Shown one piece after another: positions 5,669 through 6,426 of a DNA stretch of 6,426 nt. The notes beneath the pieces were generated by a model. That model had not been told where the DNA came from. It was given only the letters and a program-made list of their open reading frames with translations, and ran no database searches. The DNA is from Armatimonadota bacterium (lineage in GTDB: Bacteria; Armatimonadota; UBA5829), in NCBI GenBank assembly GCA_026415535.1, contig JAOAGX010000118.1:1-6426 (forward strand), in the 5' to 3' direction. Numbering within the stretch: position 1 is the first letter of the stretch; each line of letters opens with the position of its first letter. Position numbers and translations under genes: made by a program.

Positions 5669-5857
5669 ATGCCGATCTATCAATACCAATGCAAGGACTG
5701 CGGAAACAAGTTTTGCCTGCTACAGAGCAGTTCGGCGAAACGGACGAACGTACAATGTACCAACTGCTGTGGCGATCGGACGGAGCGTGTAGTATCCCGC
5801 TCTGCTGACTCAGGCAAGTGCTGCAATCCAAAAAGTCCTTTTACATGCGACAAATGA
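5669..5857 (+). CDS. FmdB-type zinc-ribbon protein
   Basis: 62 residues starting MPIYQYQCKDCGNKF, the hallmark of the FmdB / CxxC_CxxC_SSSS putative regulatory family. Two CxxC knuckles are visible, Cys8-Cys11 and Cys30-Cys33, which should bind one zinc. The family was named after a gene next to formamidase; its general role is unresolved. Family members often end in a Ser/Gly-rich tail. Here the tail instead carries three more cysteines (Cys51, Cys52, Cys60), and Cys16 and Cys34 are also present, so a second metal site or redox function is conceivable. The Shine-Dalgarno GAGGGG (5659-5664) precedes the ATG. A DUF6132-like gene follows after 36 nt in the same direction. Confidence 0.85.
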   Translation: MPIYQYQCKDCGNKFCLLQSSSAKRTNVQCTNCCGDRTERVVSRSADSGKCCNPKSPFTCDK

Positions 5858-5893
5858 AGTCATCACTGATTGCCAAAGGATAGGTGAACGATA

Positions 5894-6055
5894 GTGAAAA
5901 TAGCCGCGGGTCTACTGATTGGGGCAATCGTTGGCGTCGTTTTGAGTTATGCGACTAGGAAGCTTGGTTCTCAATGCATGCTAATGTGCAATCCATATAT
6001 TGCGGCTTCATTGGGGGGTGCGATAGGGTTGTTTGTTGCACTTGGGAAAGGCTAG
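5894..6055 (+). CDS. Small two-helix membrane protein, DUF6132-like
   Basis: 53 residues from GTG, with AGGTGA (5882-5887) spaced 6 nt before it. It starts MKIAAGLLIGAIVGVVL. Helix 1 is about residues 3-20 and helix 2 about 35-51, both Gly/Ala-rich. The loop carries Cys28 and Cys32 and the motif CNPYIAASLGGAIG. This layout (short helix, Cys-containing loop, NPYI, second Gly-rich helix) matches DUF6132 proteins, whose loop usually reads like C-x-x-G-x-C-P-x-x-x-N-P. Here the loop is shorter and lacks that Pro, so the assignment is moderate. Function unknown. It is probably co-transcribed with the zinc-ribbon gene and ends 45 nt before a strong terminator. Confidence 0.65.
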   Translation: MKIAAGLLIGAIVGVVLSYATRKLGSQCMLMCNPYIAASLGGAIGLFVALGKG

Positions 6056-6100
6056 GCAGAAGGTCGTGTTGTAATGTATAATAAGCGGACGAGGAGACAT

Positions 6101-6124
6101 AAGGCCGCGGTCTGCGGCCTTTTT
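6101..6124 (+). terminator. Intrinsic terminator after the zinc-ribbon / DUF6132-like operon
   Basis: A perfect 8-bp GC-rich stem, AAGGCCGC (6101-6108) with GCGGCCTT (6114-6121), encloses a 5-nt loop. The last arm runs into five consecutive T (6120-6124). It lies 45 nt after the operon stop and 29 nt before the next start codon. Confidence 0.9.
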
Positions 6125-6153
6125 CATTTGATGGCTAAGGAGGTCTTCAACAC

Positions 6154-6387
6154 ATGATAGAACGAGTGGGCTTTGTTGGTCTTGGAATTATGGGGCGCGG
6201 AATGGCTGAGAACCTGATCAAGTCGGGCTATAAGTTGACCGTTTACAATAGAACTCGTTCCAAGGCGGAAGAACTAGCAGCTCTTGGAGCTGTTGTAGCG
6301 AATACCCCTGCGGATGCGGCACGAGGGAACGAGGTTGTAATCACGATGCTGGCCGATCCGCCTGCAATCAATGAGGCGGGGTTAGGG
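6154..6387 (+). CDS. Beta-hydroxyacid dehydrogenase (3-hydroxyisobutyrate dehydrogenase / GlxR-like), 5' part only
   Basis: 78 genuine codons are present of a protein normally near 290 residues. The start is fixed by a strong AAGGAGGT (6137-6144) spaced 9 nt before the ATG. MIERVGFVGLGIMGRGMA shows the Rossmann dinucleotide-binding motif GLGIMG (residues 9-14). It is followed by AENLIKSGYKLTVYNRT, where Asn35 and Arg36 after the second strand favour NADPH over NADH. The third strand region reads NEVVITMLADP. The family oxidises or reduces beta-hydroxyacids (3-hydroxyisobutyrate, tartronate semialdehyde, succinate semialdehyde); the specificity residues lie beyond the cut. From 6388 the frame continues open into adapter sequence, so any residues predicted after Gly78 are artificial. 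Confidence 0.85.
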
Positions 6388-6426
6388 CTGTCTCTTATAC
6401 ACATCTCCGAGCCCACGAGACCAGAG
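6388..6426 (+). other. Illumina Nextera transposase adapter left in the assembly
   Basis: CTGTCTCTTATACACATCT (6388-6406) is the Tn5 mosaic end used in Nextera libraries. CCGAGCCCACGAGAC (6407-6421) is the read-2 adapter tail. The last five bases CAGAG (6422-6426) would be the start of the i7 index. This is not genomic sequence, and the true contig end is at or just before 6387. Confidence 0.97.

Noticed and set aside
5365..5670. 101-codon minus-strand frame containing RFFATLRMT
   Set aside because: It reads the hairpin repeat in reverse, has no domain-like content, and its start overlaps the convincing start of the zinc-ribbon gene.

Overview
The window looks like the end of a bacterial contig, probably from a metagenome or draft assembly. 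Base composition is moderate. Starts are mixed (ATG, GTG, TTG), most with clear Shine-Dalgarno sequences. Three copies of a 27-bp hairpin-forming intergenic repeat (core TCATTCTGAGCGAAGC) are present. That repeat type is familiar from draft genomes of Acidobacteriota, Chloroflexota, Armatimonadota and relatives, but nothing here fixes the phylum. The last 39 bases are not biological: from 6388 on they are the Illumina Nextera transposase adapter, so the true sequence stops at about 6387, inside a gene.

Layout. (1) 1-180: the N-terminal 60 codons of an unrecognised protein on the minus strand, running off the left edge. (2) 181-407: a divergent intergenic region with a good sigma70-type promoter, followed by a small three-helix membrane protein (408-731). 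(3) 732-909: a leader with an operator-like palindrome and a TATAAA box. It precedes a PIG-L/LmbE-type Zn deacetylase (910-1539), which is tightly coupled to a GT4-like glycosyltransferase (1545-2702). (4) 2703-2919: a spacer with a possible gene remnant on the minus strand and the first 27-bp repeat. An (alpha/alpha)6-barrel glycoside hydrolase related to GH100 and debranching-enzyme C-terminal domains follows (2920-4170). (5) 4171-4592: a non-coding stretch dominated by a degenerate 20-22-bp tandem array that ends in one full copy of the repeat. (6) 4593-5144, minus strand: an unrecognised soluble protein with an SH3-like N-terminus, a charged helix and a disordered Lys/Glu/Pro tail. (7) 5145-5668: a 520-bp divergent intergenic region with a promoter at each end and the third repeat copy. 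(8) 5669-6055: an FmdB-type zinc-ribbon protein and a 53-residue DUF6132-like membrane protein, apparently co-transcribed. (9) A strong intrinsic terminator (6101-6124), then the start of a beta-hydroxyacid dehydrogenase gene (6154-6387), cut by the adapter.

How the genes fit together. Deacetylase, glycosyltransferase and glycoside hydrolase lie in the same direction and suggest glycan, glycolipid or glycoside metabolism. Only the first two are clearly one translational unit. The zinc-ribbon and DUF6132-like pair forms a second small operon. I find no complete novel multi-gene defence or mobile system. The most interesting non-coding structure is the hairpin repeat family and the tandem array apparently grown from its left half.
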